Shown: piece after piece, positions 5,071-5,649 of the stretch
How the letters are laid out: the number at the start of each line of letters is the position of its first letter
Numbering within the stretch: position 1 is the stretch's first letter
Assembly (NCBI GenBank): GCA_024636105.1
Contig: JAGXHO010000219.1
Location: forward strand, 1 to 5,649
Source of the DNA: Trueperaceae bacterium
GTDB taxonomy: Bacteria; Deinococcota; Deinococci; Deinococcales; Trueperaceae
DNA length: 5,649 nucleotides
Direction: 5' to 3'
Notes under the pieces: generated by a model
Database searches by the model: none
Seen by the model: only the letters and a program-made list of their open reading frames with translations
What the model was told of the DNA's origin: nothing
Translations under genes and position numbers: made by a program

Positions 5071-5649
5071 GTGGCCGCAACGTTGCAACTGGACCTTCTG
5101 GGAAGCTCGAGCATCCGACTCGATGGGGTGCCCGTCACCGGTCTGCGGTACGGCAAGGCGGAGGCGCTGCTGTTCTACCTGGCGGTGACGGGGCGCCCGC
5201 ACAGCCGGGAGTCGCTCGCCGCTCTGCTGTGGAGCGACGTGCCCGAGGAGGCCGCGCGCACCAACCTGCGCACGGTCTTGAGCCGGTTGCGCGTGCTCCT
5301 CGCGCCGCACCTCGAGATCACCCGCAGGATGCTGGCGTTCGACCGCAGCAGCGCCTATGAGCTGGACGTGGAACGCTTTGTGACTTGCGTGCACGACGAC
5401 GATGAGGATGCCTACGTTCGGCTGAAGCGGGCCGCGGAGCTCTACCGCGGCGACCTGCTCGACGGCTTCTTCGTGCAGGGCGCGCCCGTGTTCGACGAAT
5501 GGCTCGCCGGACAGCGGGATTGGGTGCGGAGCCTGGCGATGCAGGCGTTGCACGGGCTCGCCGCGCATCACGCCGAGCGCGACGAATACACGGCCGCGAC
5601 CGACTACTTGAGCCGCCTGCTCCAGCTGGACCCGTGGCGGGAAGACACC
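5071..5649 (+). CDS. BTAD-family (SARP/AfsR-like) transcriptional activator, N-terminal 193 residues, 3' end outside window
   Basis: This is a DNA-binding activator of the wHTH-BTAD type. Residues 1-103 are an OmpR-like winged helix: a beta start LQLDLLGSSSIRLDG, then GKAEALLFYLAV (28-39), RPHSRESLAALLWSD (42-56), and the recognition-helix region EEAARTNLRTVLSRLRVLL (59-77). Residues about 108-193 begin the bacterial transcriptional activation domain of TPR-like helices: AAELYRGDLLDGF (121-133), FDEWLAGQRDWVRSLAMQAL (141-160), then a helix pair ending LLQLDPWRED. The protein runs off the window, so it is unknown whether it is a short SARP or a large regulator with ATPase and TPR domains. The start is taken as GTG 5071, since an in-frame TGA lies at 5059. 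GGGGAG (5063-5068) is only 2 bases before it, so TTG 5083 is an alternative. It diverges from the lipoprotein gene, a common arrangement for a local regulator; likely autoregulation is an inference. Confidence 0.92.
   Translation, partial: MAATLQLDLLGSSSIRLDGVPVTGLRYGKAEALLFYLAVTGRPHSRESLAALLWSDVPEEAARTNLRTVLSRLRVLLAPHLEITRRMLAFDRSSAYELDVERFVTCVHDDDEDAYVRLKRAAELYRGDLLDGFFVQGAPVFDEWLAGQRDWVRSLAMQALHGLAAHHAERDEYTAATDYLSRLLQLDPWREDT

Noticed and set aside
4903..5571. Upstream extension of the lipoprotein frame to 5571
   Set aside because: The extension is antisense to the BTAD regulator, and the signal peptide with ribosome binding site marks ATG 4902 as the start.

Overview
The window is high-GC bacterial DNA (coding third positions strongly G/C). 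It holds an XPB-type DNA repair helicase and a BTAD-family regulator, both cut by the window edges. Between them are a small conserved protein and a repeat-rich lipoprotein. The helicase resembles the actinobacterial and deinococcal kind of XPB. The small 'SYLLRFW' protein and the BTAD regulator are of types I associate with Deinococcota, Chloroflexota and relatives. I would guess Deinococcota (Truepera-like), Chloroflexota or Actinomycetota, but the sequence does not decide this.

Layout. Bases 1 to about 1781 (minus strand) encode nearly all of an XPB helicase, with only the last few codons missing. Bases 1782-2450 hold no gene I can support; base and codon composition there is weaker than in the genes. 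Bases 2451-2726 (minus) encode a 91-residue protein with a strong ribosome binding site. Bases 2739-2835 contain a 12-bp perfect GC hairpin. Bases 2836-4902 (minus) are one continuous repeat-protein reading frame. It has a lipoprotein signal, a probable beta-sandwich domain and eighteen helical repeats of 29 (or 25) residues, and it is broken by a single in-frame TAG at 3445-3447. Bases 4903-5070 are a divergent control region with TCGTG elements phased at 11 bp. Bases 5071-5649 (plus) are the start of the BTAD regulator.

How the parts may work together (inference). The regulator and lipoprotein diverge from a shared 168-bp control region, so the regulator probably acts on the lipoprotein and perhaps the downstream small protein. 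The helicase lies beyond a 600-base gap and is probably an independent housekeeping repair gene.

The most unusual observation is the amber codon. It sits exactly at the last residue of repeat 11, and repeats 12-18 continue in the same frame and phase to a TGA. The locus therefore encodes either a recently broken gene or a lipoprotein made in a short (485 residue) and a long (688 residue) form. Only experiments or related genomes can separate these.
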